Of a DNA stretch of 64,000 bases, positions 21,030-30,800 are shown one piece after another. The DNA lies in NCBI GenBank assembly GCA_910574455.1, contig CAJSYZ010000009.1, positions 3,799,040 through 3,863,039 of the forward strand. Direction: 5' to 3'. The notes beneath the pieces are model-generated. The model searched no databases and was not told where the DNA came from. It was given only the letters and a program-made list of their open reading frames with translations. The position numbers and the translations under genes were made by a program. Origin of the DNA: Trichaptum fuscoviolaceum (lineage: Eukaryota; Basidiomycota; Agaricomycetes; Hymenochaetales; Trichaptaceae). The number at the start of each line of letters is the position of its first letter. Position 1 is the first letter of the stretch.

Positions 21030-21330
21030 GTGTTTCTGACCACATCCTTACGGACGCACAGGCTAAAGGTTGCACCATTTCCTTACGACAGTACAGAGGC
21101 CCATCTGAGGGAGGATGAGAAGACAAAAGAGTGGAGGCAGTGTTAAGGCCTGTCGGGAAGAGGCCAAGGAAGCCATTGCCTGTTTGCAGCGGCGGGGAGC
21201 GCTTTATGTCGATCGACTCGTTTGTTTCTGGCAGCTCAGAACTGCTGTCACCGACTGTTCCTGGGTCGACATCGTGAATGGGCCGTACGGGTAAGGCAGT
21301 CTCAATACGCTAGGCACAGCACCGCTGAAC
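21030..21330 (+). pseudogene. Unidentified coding-like fragment, also at 29.23-29.45 kb
   Basis: The words FPYDSTEAHLREA and FVSGSSEPLL are readable at 29.25-29.36 kb. The same DNA is found here with indels (TTTCCTTACGACAGTACAGA, GTTTCTGGCAGCTCAGAAC). It follows the ankyrin fragment here and precedes the GATA fragment there. The family is unknown. Confidence 0.4.
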
Positions 21331-21452
21331 TTGGGAGGCGGCGACACGACGCCGTCGCTCTCGTTCAACTTGGACGAGGACTCGTCAGTCCATAATCAGG
21401 CATGGTGGATGACGACGGACCTACGGCCATACCCCACGCGGCATGGCCACCA

Positions 21453-21960
21453 GTACCAACTAATAATCTTATGAAATCAACGATAGTTATCGTGAGGCCG
21501 TTCAGAAACTATCGTCGATAACTTCGGCAGGCTTTCGGCAGCTTGTTCTGCCTTTCAGCTCTGCCTGGGCCGCGCGTGCCGATGCTGCCTTCTCAGGGCT
21601 TTGCCCGGCAGCACGGCAGCACTTTCTTTTCATTTGAAATAATAATTATATTAATTGCAAAGCCTGGACTACGGTCCAGGCCTAATTAAAATTTGGAATA
21701 AAAGCTAAAATATCTAAATTAAAATAGCACACGCGCGCGCTGGGCGGTACGGTACGCGGCGGGCGTTGCGCGCGCGCGCGCGCGCATGGCGGATACCAGC
21801 GCGCGCCATCCGCGTCGCTAGACCAGGCCCGCGGGTGCGACTACGGCCTCGCGGCGCACTGCAAGAAAGCGAGCCATTATCAGTCAATTTTTTTTGCAAA
21901 TGGAACATAAATAAAATGAAGACGTACCTGGATTGCGACCACCAGCGAGCATGCCAATGC
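21453..21960 (-). repeat. Inverted partial copy of the E repeat end
   Basis: Bases 21453-21522 are the reverse complement of 25997-26066 with about three mismatches. The word TTATCGACGATAGTTTCTGA marks both. Moving right, GC-rich then AT-rich stretches resemble the E end only loosely, so the right limit is approximate. Confidence 0.55.
21725..21800. repeat. CG-dinucleotide-rich low-complexity tract
   Basis: Alternating CGCGCG runs around 21728-21742 and 21767-21787. Confidence 0.85.
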
Positions 21961-21989
21961 CGCTCCTGGTTCACTCGAATGCAGCTCAG

Positions 21990-22600
21990 CCAAGCTAACT
22001 TCCCAACCCCCCCACCAGCTGCATGTCCTGAAGTGGATGTCGCAGCGCCGCCAGGGAATACACCGCCCGGCGGCGCCCGCACCTGGATGGAGCTCCTGCA
22101 GTTTGCGACCCTATCCAGCTCCTTCTGCTTCTCCTCGTACTCCTGAATTGATGATTCCTCCGATGCATTGAGCCGTGAGATTGTCTCGTTGACGACAGTC
22201 TAGCTTGAACTTGCCATTGGGCTCAAACTTGTCCTTGAGCTTCTTGTCGTCTAGAGAGTTGGTGTTTGTGGCGCTCTCGAGCTTCTTCTGCTTCTCCTCG
22301 AACTCCTGCTTTGATGCTTCCTGCGAGGCGTCGAGCCATAAGATCGTCTCGTTGATGCCAGTCTCTACCTTTGCCTTGCCCTCGGGGTTGCGCTTGTCCT
22401 TGAGCTTCTCATCGTTCAAAGAGTTGCGGAGGTCGAGAGTAAGCTCGAGGTCTCGAAAGCTGCAATTGCGCTCGCTTGTCCTTGAGCCTCTCGTCGTTCA
22501 AGGAGGTACGAGGGTGTTAGGAGTAAGGCTCGAGGTCTTGAAAGCTGCTCTTGCGCTCGCTTGAGCTTCTCGTCGTTCAGAGAGGTACGGAGGTCGTAGG
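21990..22600 (-). pseudogene. HSP70 C-terminal fragments, internally duplicated (in E copy 2)
   Basis: On the minus strand SYDLRTSLNDEKLK appears several times in tandem (22.42-22.60 kb, period about 90 bp). It continues as DKAKLET-like EGKAKVETGINETILWLD and ASQEASKQEFEEKQKKLES, then a second partial lid (KFEPNGKFKLD, EYEEKQKELDRVAN). It ends with APPGGVFPGGAATSTSG, the Gly/Pro-rich HSP70 tail. The order shows at least one internal duplication of lid exons. Only the lid and tail are present. Confidence 0.8.
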
Positions 22601-22614
22601 AGACTAGGAGTAAG

Positions 22615-23444
22615 TGTTACGACCGTCGGATATTGTAGCGGGAAACAGTTTCGGGAAACTGGAATTCGCAACAAGAACCCGCGTTCGGGAATCTGGATTC
22701 GCGACTGGGAACGAGCGTGGGAATTCAGGCGGGGAAACGCGCGGGATTCTATCCAGGCGCGTCGCGGGATTCTCAAGGCCAGCTAGGACTCTTCACTGCT
22801 TTGAACGTCAAGTAAGCGGATCCCTAAGGAAGCACTCCACAAGTAAGTATTGCGCAACTAACTACACAGGAGAAAAGAGAGAGATCGCACCTAAGGAAGC
22901 ACTCCACAAGAGGTCAAAAGTGGGGTGCTCCTTACGATGCCTACAGCTATTTATCTACTTCGTAAAGACTGTATAGTTAATCTACGCTAAGTGTCCTTGC
23001 ACAATGCGCACCTATCTACTACAAACGATACATGCTGCGACCGCAATGCTAGGCATGTCCATCCCGTCTCTCCAGATGGCTACGGCCTGTCCGTGGACGT
23101 CAGCGTCCGGTCCGTGGCCGCGACTAGCCAGACTAGGTATGCCAGGCGGTTGCAGGTCGTCACCTTGAGGTACTAGCGGATTAATGAGCATATGTTGGTA
23201 AGTGAATGTACGTGTGCCTTGGCGGGTCGTCGTAAATGAATGTGTGTATGCGTGCATGGTGGTCGGGACGGTGTGCGGGATAGGTCACGTGAGCGGTGGA
23301 TCTTGCGGGGGATCGTGCGAGTCGGGAAAAGGGTTTCGCGTTGGGAATCTAATGGCGGGATTCTCCCCGCGGGATTGCCTGCTCATGTCGGGATCCTTGG
23401 CGGGAACGTGCGGGAAATAGGAAAAGGAGCCCGGGATCTCGACA
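22615..23444 (+). mobile_element. Small solo LTR inserted in the HSP70/E copy 2 region
   Basis: Starts TGTTACGACC, ends GATCTCGACA, and is flanked by the 5-bp duplication GTAAG (22610-22614, 23445-23449). At 830 bp it is a sister of the nested LTR at 10.27-11.09 kb, in the opposite direction. Paired 20-mers lie at 22824-22843 and 22891-22910; the second can pair with 22920-22934, and TATTTATCTA is at 22948-22957. The uninterrupted target sequence survives at about 15.66-15.72 kb in E copy 1. Confidence 0.93.
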
Positions 23445-25349
23445 GTAAGACTCGAGGTCTCGAAAACTGCGCTTGCGAGGCTACAGCTCACGCCCGAAAG
23501 GCGAAGAGGCTGTGGAAGCGAAGCAAGACGGCATTTGCGCGAAGCAAACGCCTTCTTGCCCGTCGTCCAAAGCAAGAGCTTGAAGAACAAAGCAGAAAGT
23601 AAGAAAGACAACGACGACGTTTGTGCGTGCAGATAGCGCGCCACGACCCTGAGAATCGCGTGAAATTGCTATATATGGTATGTCTCAAACATTTTCCTTG
23701 CTTCAAACATATGAACAACATACACTTTGAATTTTAGATAGGCACTTTGATCTCAGGCACAATACTGTATTATCTTAAGTATATGCTAATGTATGTGCAC
23801 AAAAAAAATGGAGGTTACAGGGTGTGCTGAATCTTGTATAATTTGAAGACTACACTAGAAATGCAAGATTCATGCATATTTGTTCCAATTCCTTGATTTC
23901 TATTATACTTTACACTGCTCTCATTACTTCCATAATTTACTGTCGCATTCTATGTACCGTTATAAAGCTCTAATAAAATTGTGAGATTTCAAGATGTGTT
24001 CTAAGAGGCTATAAAAATTAAATAGCCTCAAAATTAGGCCATTTTGAGCACTTTTGGGTCAAATTTCAACATTCGCAGCTAATTACACTGTATTAGTGAC
24101 GCTTAAAAATTACAAATGTGCTAGATAGCATTACTAGACATGCTAATGAGACATAATCAGGCGTTAGAATGAAAGTTATAAGAAAAACACTTGTGAAGTA
24201 CACAAATGTATCCGAGTGTCAAACACATTTGTACAACTTTCACTCAAAGTGATGCATTCAAAGCACCACTTTCGAGTTTAACCACTTCCACTACACCTAT
24301 CACCAAAATTCTTTTTTAAACTTCATTCAATTGCTTAGGACTACTATTTGACAAAAATTGAAAGTCTCAGAGCCACTCAAAAAAGTAGAAATGAATAAAT
24401 ACTGCTTGAACAGCACTTTTTAGCATTGTTATGCTACTTTCTCAACAACAGAGTACATGAATGCTATTAAAATAAATATTATAATTTACTATTATACTAT
24501 CCGTTGTGTGTGAGATATTGTGCCTGAAGCTCACTCAAAAGATGGTTTTGATTTTGAGAGAAAAGTGTGTCCGGTGATGCCTCGGATGAATGCTCCGGGA
24601 ATCGCCGGACACACTTTGAGGACGAAGATGTGTCAAAGGCCACCTTCGACAACGTCTTTAAATTGTTTGATTCACTCCTTGCACTCAATTTTCTCATGTT
24701 TCAAATGTATATATATTCGCGATTGTATTTAAGTAATAAAATATATAATCCTAATACAAAAAAAAAGAGAACAAGCATGCTAGGATGAGCCTTCGCGTCT
24801 GTGTGCAACCACGAAGATCGCGCACAGACGCTAAGGATCATCCTCGCCTGAATCATCCTGTCTCGCTGTGCCTCAATGTGCCTCTGTGCATCCCGTATCC
24901 AGCCGTACTTCTCGCGCCGCCGCTTGTTCTCGTCACGTAATGTTTGCGTGAAGCTTGCATTGTCGTCCGACGTGCACCTTACTTGGAACACATCAAGGTT
25001 GATGTTCGCGTCATACCATGCGCGCTTTTGGGGCCTCTCGCTGCTAGGACCAGCGATGGAGTGCAGTGGGGTGAGGAGGTGTATCTGAAGGACCTGTAGC
25101 CTAAGGTGTCAGTGAGGGTGTCCACTGTGACTGGTATCTCACAGTAGCTGGTGTTGCAATCGATTGCAATGGCCCAACAGATGTATTGATGAGGTTAGGG
25201 TTCCCCGACCACGGAGCATCAAGGTAGTTGTTGGTTGCGTCAAGGTGGACCAGAGAAGGGAAGAAATCTCTTGCAATAAATTGCGACAGAGCCGCTGAAG
25301 GAGCAGTGGTGACTCACTGTCGGCACTGCGATTGTTGCGATTGTTGTCC

Positions 25350-25700
25350 TCAGATTTGGGAGAGCGGCGGAGCGACGGGAATGGAATGCGTCCTGTGCCA
25401 TTGTTGTCGCCCGCGCAATGAAAGTGAGGGTGAAGGTTCGCGTCGCGCGCTTGCGCTGCACCTGTAGGCTACGTCAAAAGTAATGGTCAGTTTGAAACGG
25501 CAAGAAGTGCAGGGGATTCGGTCTGACGCACCTGCCGCATTTACGGCCTTCCTGCTCCTCCTACGCAAGCTAGATTGCGTTGTCATCCTTCTAGCATAGT
25601 TTATAGAAGGAGAGAGATGAGACAAAAGAAGAGAGAGACGACGCAATGGTCGTGAAAGTGGGAGAAAAGGACAAGGACGATGCGCGGCGCGCACCACCAT
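25350..25700 (-). pseudogene. Coding-like block of E copy 2, unidentified
   Basis: A 116-codon minus-strand open frame with SLRRRSRKAVNAAGASDRIP and CTSCRFKLTITF, the partner of the block at 17.4-17.95 kb. In this copy a CTSC motif is readable, which would fit the start of a Cys-rich domain, but no complete zinc-binding set is seen. Confidence 0.35.
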
Positions 25701-26066
25701 AGTAAGCGCCGGCGCTTACTTTCGCACATCGTCGCAATCTTTATTGCAAATTAGAAACTACGTCATATTTGAAATAAAAAAGATTAACCTACTGTTCTAT
25801 ATAGCAGCTATTTTATATGAAATTACCAGGGGCAGGGCCCCGGTAATGAAATTATTATAGCGCAAACGCGCCTGGGATCAGAGCCAAGCTCTATTACCGA
25901 ATTTGGCCTGGTCCCTGACGCGGGAAGGCTGCCGCGTGGTGCCGGAAGGCGGCAGCACGGCATTGAGCTGCCGTGCAGGCCAAAAAGGTATAAAACAGTT
26001 ATCGACGATAGTTTCTGAACGGCCTCACGATAACTATCGTCGATTTCATAAGAAAATTAGTTGGTA

Positions 26067-26315
26067 CGGCTCGCATGGCTGTTCTGAACAGCGCGGGGTT
26101 GGATGCTCTTCCCACTGCTGCTGGGCTTGTCTTACAACGTGCCTCATAGTCGTTGTAGGTTCGGCCCGAGTAGCCACACTTGGGGAGGGCTCAATCGTTG
26201 GGCAGGAAGACAATAGGTGCTTGGTTGTACTGCGTGCCGGAGTGGGTTGGGTATGTCTGGGTGAGCGAGTGCGTGGGCGGGAAGTGGACCTTGGGCTGCT
26301 CAGGCGGGTAGGGCA
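26067..26315. other. No recognised gene
   Basis: GC-rich stretch between the E copy 2 end and a TFIIB fragment. A plus-strand open frame (25903-26328) spans the repeat border and is not considered a gene. Confidence 0.4.
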
Positions 26316-26317
26316 GT

Positions 26318-26521
26318 ACAGGTACTGAGGACCTGTTGGCCCGCAGTTGCCACTACTTGAATCTACCTCCCATTCTCGAGGCCATCTGCAGTGATGTGAT
26401 CAGGCTTGCCTGTGACCAGTGCACTGGTGACAGTTGTGGCACTGTTTTGGTTGCTGGGGGCAACCTCTACTTTACATGCCACCTTCTTGGGCAGTCAAGG
26501 TCCACAGATTCAAATGTATAG
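26318..26521 (+). pseudogene. TFIIB fragment, second cyclin repeat (copy 2)
   Basis: One open frame reads CHYLNLPPILEAICSDVIRL, ACDQCTGDSCGTVLVAGGN and LYFTCHLLGQSRS. This is the start of TFIIB's second cyclin repeat, including the (S/G)xxxGxIYFxCxLLG motif. It stops at TAG 26519-26521. The C-terminal helices are missing. The shared trailer follows immediately. Confidence 0.75.
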
Positions 26522-26770
26522 ATAGTAATAGACTTCTTTATGTAAAAATGATTTTTGCTTTCTTTCCATAACACTTCATACCCATCTCCGGCCTGTGAGA
26601 TAACTGCTTGTAAAAAGGATAGCACTTCCTCCATGTTGATCCATGGGTCGCGGGCTCTGCTGTGAGTTTACTCACAGCCTCTAACTGCTTGTCTCATCCG
26701 GTCTCGTGACCTGCAATTTCGGTACCGAAACTACCTTTCGAAGCAGGTTGTTCTCACGCGATTTTTGGCC
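26522..26770 (+). repeat. Trailer with stem-loop, then partial leader copy 4
   Basis: The trailer has GATAGTAATAGACTTCTTTA, a T-rich stretch and CGGGCTCTGCTGTGAGTTTA with CTCACAG. It is joined to a leader lacking its first stem: CATCCGGTCTCGTGAC, the palindrome TTTCGGTACCGAAA and GGTTGTTCTCACGCG. Confidence 0.7.
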
Positions 26771-27555
26771 GTGTTCTTGTCCACACAGAACTTCGATACC
26801 TCACATTCATCTACAAACTGTCTTAAACTCACTATCATGTTCCTATTCTGCTGCTGTGCACAGTCATAATCTTGAGGCACACGTCTCCTTTCAAAGCAGC
26901 TGGGACCCAAGTATGTAATGGACGGTTAGCTCAGTACAAGTTGTCGGCCTTACCGCCCCGCCGTGGCGCAGAGGAGCGTTTGAATGACCGGAGCAAGCGC
27001 AGCACGTACCTGCACTGTCATGGGCCGAAGATGTTATGTGAGTATGACGGAACAGGCATGGCCCACCAAGCGGCGGCACTCACTGTCCTGCCGACCACGA
27101 TGACTGACTGATGCTCCCACTGCAAATTACATCCGCATCCCAGCCATACTAGGACGTGAGTCTCAGAGAGTAAGGTGTAGCGGCACAATTCCACCCCTAA
27201 GGGTGGCGAGGGCATGAGGGGTCATTGCCGTCTTGGACTGTGGACTGCGAGCCATTTGTAGTAGAGGCCCAGGGGAAGACACGCCACAATATGGCGGGCC
27301 ACAGTGGTTGTTATCAAGAATCGAGTGTCAGTGATGGTGGATGCTGGTCAAGATGGACTGAGTCGAAGACGTGCTGGGGTTGCCCATGCATATTGCTCAA
27401 GAGGTGGCTGGTCAGCAGATCGCATTTGAGTGTCTCTTCTTGCTCTCGTCATGGTTGAGACCAAATCGAGCAACCTCAATACGCTACCTATGCATCCGCA
27501 TGCGCCTGTTGCAAGGTGTGAAACCATCCCAGCATTCCACTTGCGCGACTGCGCT
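26770..27555 (+). other. Unassigned cassette content
   Basis: Several short open frames without family signature, for example ERLNDRSKRSTYLHCHGPK near 26.97 kb. Splice-like signals are present. It occupies the place that the ankyrin or FPYDSTEAHLRE fragments occupy in other cassettes. Confidence 0.3.
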
Positions 27556-27559
27556 AGGT

Positions 27560-28110
27560 GCAGGCAGCATTGTAGCTGCTGGAAATACGGGGCGGACCGC
27601 TCAAGCAGAGTCAGCCACCCCTGGCGGTATGAAGGCCAAGTGCAGCAATAGCGGCGCGATGCATACCCATCTTTGGCGCTGCGGCTTGAACGACGAGCTG
27701 AATTGCATTGTGTGCTTTACTGCAAGCTGGTGAGTGATCTCAGGTACTTTACTTGATGCTTCACTGAAATTCTTCATGTATAGCAATGTTAGGGCATGAC
27801 ACGGGTGCACCCGTGAAGACCCGTGACATTTTGTGGACGCATCAATACCGTGGGAAACGACTCCGGTTGCTCCGGGTTTTGTAGTTTACCGGTAAATAAG
27901 TTGTTCTGCTGTTCCGGGGGCCGTTTCCCACGGTATTGATGCGTCAATAGCTTACCCGTTTTTGTCACGGGTCTTTACAGGTGCACCCGTGTCATGCCCT
28001 ATATAGCATAAAATACCGCGCCCCAAGAGCATGCGCAGCAAACACGGCGAGGTCCGCCACCAAAGCGCACCTCGCTCTGACAACAACGAAGCGATGGGTG
28101 AGCCTGGTAA
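27560..28110 (+). pseudogene. GATA-type zinc-finger protein fragment, copy 1, with MITE in its intron
   Basis: GATA zinc-finger proteins bind (A/T)GATA(A/G) sites in nuclear DNA. VAAGNTGRTAQAESATPGG leads into KAKCSNSGAMHTHLWRCGLN and DELNCIVC, which corresponds to the CxNC-X17-CxxC finger with one Cys replaced by Ser (CSNS) and an Arg lost. An intron starts at GTGAGTGATC near 27731 and carries the 212-bp element at 27790-28001. After it the second exon keeps HKIPRPKSMRSKHGEV and SAPRSDNNEAMGEP, the basic tail typical behind a GATA finger. The missing finger Cys suggests it could not bind zinc. Confidence 0.75.
27790..28001. mobile_element. 212-bp terminal-inverted-repeat element (MITE)
   Basis: Both ends start TAGGGCATGACACGGGTGCA in inverted orientation. 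The similarity continues through AAGACCCGTGACA and GACGCATCAATACCGTGGGA, so nearly the whole element is a fold-back. It sits in the GATA intron. The paralogous intron at 29.82 kb lacks it. The flanks share TATAGCA, suggesting an imperfect 7-9-bp duplication. No coding capacity. Confidence 0.9.
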
Positions 28111-28469
28111 ATAAGTTCCACCATTTCGATTCTGTTCAATATTCTAATTGAATATTCACGTATTCTACAATATACAGGGTACACAAGTGCCGTATGCACG
28201 AACGAACGGCCTTTCATATCTCGTCGCACAGCATAAGCGGCCTGGTATTCTGCGAGAAGAAGCCCTAATTACAGGGCACATGACGCTCTACCTATGCACG
28301 CAGAGCGTAACGCACCGCATGCTTGCGCGTGCCCTCAAAAGTTGCTCACCTGCGCTTAGCGCCCGGCGCTCGACCGTACTATAGCTCTTGAACGCGACGA
28401 AGGCTGCAGCAGCTGTCCGCAAGTCGCATTCACCCCGTCCCCGCGCATCTTGAGCTGGTGCGTTAGTTG

Positions 28470-28700
28470 AACTTAGTTCTCCCTCCCAAAGACGATCAGC
28501 GACATCGCAAAACAGCTGTACAAGCGTTCGGATGAAGAAGAGCTGCGGAGGGAGAAGGACCTTGACGCAGTCATCGCGGCTTGCATTTTCATCGCTTGTC
28601 GTCAGGCACTTGTCCCTCGGACGTCCCATGACATCTGTAACCTGACCCACGTCTCAAAGAAGACAGTATCCCGAGGTTGTCGCGGACTACAGATACTACA
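28470..28700 (+). pseudogene. TFIIB fragment, first cyclin repeat (copy 3)
   Basis: PPKTISDIAKQLYKRSDEEE, LRREKDLDAVIAACIFIACR and DICNLTHVSKKTV are in one frame. This is the first cyclin repeat of TFIIB, with the highly conserved AACIFIACR helix. The sequence then jumps to GDCRGLQ-like DNA shared with the end of copy 4, so the second repeat is deleted. Confidence 0.8.
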
Positions 28701-28955
28701 GAACAAACTTAATGATAGTAGACTTTTGTATGTATATGAAAATAAATGTTCTTTTTTTCTTCTTTCTGTAACACTTCCTTCATACCCATCTCTGGGTAGC
28801 GGGCTCTGCTGTGAGTTAACTCACAGCCTCTAACTGCTTGTATAATATTTTCTTCCTCTCACTCTCACTCTAACCGCATTCCCGGGTAGCGGGCTTTGCT
28901 GTGAGTTAGCTCACAGCCTTTAACTGCTTGTTCCCGCTACTCCCTAGCGGGTTCT
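28700..28955 (+). repeat. Two tandem trailers plus stem CCCGCTA/TAGCGGG
   Basis: GATAGTAGACTTTTGTATGT and a T-rich tract are followed by two stem-loops of the CTGTGAGTTARCTCACAG type (about 28809-28826 and 28899-28916), each followed by TAACTGCTTGT. A further stem CCCGCTA/TAGCGGG lies at 28933-28939 and 28945-28951. Confidence 0.8.
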
Positions 28956-28994
28956 AATAGCGTCCTGACTTGCACCTTTCAAAAGCAAAACCTT

Positions 28995-29140
28995 ATTCCC
29001 GCGAACCGTAGGGTTCGCTTGGGTACCTTAGGAAAACGCAACTGTCCGGATTCTCTGCCAAAACTCATCCGGTCTCGTGACTTGACCTTTTGGTACCGAA
29101 ACTGCCTTTCAAGGCATGTCATTCTCACGCTTCTGGGCAA
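28995..29140 (+). repeat. Leader module, copy 5
   Basis: Stem GCGAACC/GGTTCGC (29001-29007, 29012-29018, loop GTAG), TTGGGTACCTTAGGAAAACG, CAACTGTCCGGATTCTCTGC, ATCCGGTCTCGTGAC and TTTTGGTACCGAAACTGCC. Confidence 0.8.
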
Positions 29141-29229
29141 GGCTCCCTCGTCATCCTCAACAATCACGACAATAACAACAAATTGTCGAGTCGCTCCTCA
29201 ACGCATTCCTTGGACAAGACCAAAGTGGA

Positions 29230-29460
29230 CGATGAAAAGGAGTATCCATTTCCTTACGACAGCACAGAGGCCCATCTGAGGGAGGCTTTGAGGCAGAGCT
29301 ATGGCCTGTCGAGAAGACTTCAAGGCGATTGACTCGTATGTTTCTGGCAGCTCAGAACCGCTGTTGCTGACAAAGACGCAACAGTTCGACGGCGCAAGCC
29401 GCGCACGAGGCTCTCCCTTCGACGATCCACCTTTCACAGGTCATTGGCGTACTGCCCTCC
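29230..29460 (+). pseudogene. Unidentified coding-like fragment (pair of 21.03 kb)
   Basis: The frame contains EYPFPYDSTEAHLREALRQS and, further on in another frame, FVSGSSEPLLLTKTQQFDGA. Both words are shared in DNA with 21.08-21.26 kb. It could be an upstream exon of the GATA gene, whose first recognised exon starts at 29473. Confidence 0.4.
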
Positions 29461-29464
29461 AGTT

Positions 29465-29935
29465 CCACTGCCATGAGCAACAGCAGCCCCATCATCTCTG
29501 TGTCTACACCCCGCGGTGGTGCAAAGTGGACTTTGTCTGCGAGGACATCCAATACTGGTAACAAGCGGACACCAAGCGCGACTGTGTCAGATGCAGGGCT
29601 CATTGTAGCTGCTGGAAACACGGGACGGACTGCTCAAGCACAGTCAGCCTCCCCTGGCAGTGTGAAGGCCGAGTGCAGCAATTGTGGCGCAATGCATACC
29701 CGTCTTTGGCGCCGCGGCTTGAACGACGAGCTGAATTGCATTGTGTGTGCTTTACTGCAAGCTGGTGAGTGATCTCAAATACTTTACTTGATGCTTCACT
29801 AAAATACTTCGTATATAGCATAAAATACTGTGCCCATAGAGCATGCGCCCCCAGCACGGTGAGGACCACCTCCAAAGTGCATCTTGTTCTAATAATGAAG
29901 CAATGAGTGAGCCCAGTGAGTAAGATTCACCATTT
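29465..29935 (+). pseudogene. GATA-type zinc-finger protein fragment, copy 2
   Basis: One frame runs from MSNSSPIISVSTPRGGA through VAAGNTGRTAQAQSASPG to KAECSNCGAMHTRLWRRGLN and DELNCIVC, keeping the four-Cys GATA finger pattern (CSNC...CIVC) and the LWRR motif. The intron starts GTGAGTGATC near 29763. The following exon (CATAAAATACTGTGCCCATAG) has an in-frame stop where copy 1 has PRPKS, and it is diverged. This copy therefore has a good finger and a broken basic tail, the reverse of copy 1. Confidence 0.8.
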
Positions 29936-30279
29936 CAATTCTTTTCCAATATTCTAATATAATATTCTTGTATTCTACGGTGTACAGGGTACGCAAGCGT
30001 CGAATTCACGGACGAACGGCCTCTCATATCTAGTTGTACAGCATCAGCGGCCAGGTTTTCTGCAAGCAGCCTCAACTACAGGGCGCATGACACTTCGTCC
30101 TAAGGTATGCAGAGCGCAACTTACCGCACAGTGCCCGCGCGTGTGCCCTCAGAAGTTGCCGCCTGCGTTTAGCGCCCGATCCAACTGTAGCCCTTGAACG
30201 CAATGAAGGCTGCAGCAGCTGACCGCAAGTCACAACCACCCCGTCCCCGCGCAACTTGCGCTCTGCTCTGTTAGTTCTC

Positions 30280-30800
30280 GCCCCCGAAGACGATCAGCGA
30301 CATCACGAAAAAGCTGTACAAGTGTTTGGCCGAAGAAAAGCCACGGAGGGAGAAGGACCTCGATGCAGTCATTGCGGTTTGCATCTTCATCGTGTGTCGT
30401 TAGGTCGGACGATCCACGAGATCTGCAACCTGACCCACGTCTCAAAGCAGACTTTCAGGCAGTCCTACAAGGCACTCAAACGGGCTTTCGACCTGGCACG
30501 AGAGCGTATGATAAAATCTCAGCTGCCGGCCCGTCGCTAGCCACAGGCGCCGAAGACCTGTTGGTCCGCTACTGTAACGACTTTGGTCTACCTCCCAATA
30601 TCCGTGCCATCTGTGGTGATGTGAACAGGTTTGCACATGACCAGTGCATTGGTGATGGACGTAGCCCCGCCTTTCATGCCACCTTCTCGTGCAACTGTCG
30701 TCTGCAAAGGAGATCAGTCAAGTGTTGGGTGTCAGTGAGAGTACCATCAAGTTGATGTATCAGATATATTTTGGTTACGAGGAGAGATATGTAATATTCC
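30280..30800 (+). pseudogene. TFIIB fragment with parts of both cyclin repeats (copy 4)
   Basis: PPKTISDITKKLYKCLAEEK and KDLDAVIAVCIFIVCR end at a TAG. A shifted frame continues with HEICNLTHVSKQTFRQSYKA, then LVRYCNDFGLPPNIRAICGD and finally SAKEISQVLGVSESTIKLMY, the last helices of the second repeat. This is the most complete of the four TFIIB relics. It has at least three frame changes and lacks the zinc ribbon. Confidence 0.8.

Larger units (their letters stand above)
22090..26066 (+). repeat. Large E repeat, copy 2
   Basis: Colinear with copy 1 apart from the solo LTR and the extra HSP70 lid units. The AT-rich core (23.65-24.75 kb), the two hairpins (24567-24612, 24786-24839), the minus-strand SRKAVNAAGASD block and a 20-bp palindrome (25701-25720) are all present. 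Overall divergence from copy 1 looks like 15-25 percent by eye. Confidence 0.7.

Noticed and set aside
21714..22146. Overlapping open frames on both strands in the CG-rich tract
   Set aside because: They result from (CG)n low complexity; only the HSP70 tail part further right is supported.
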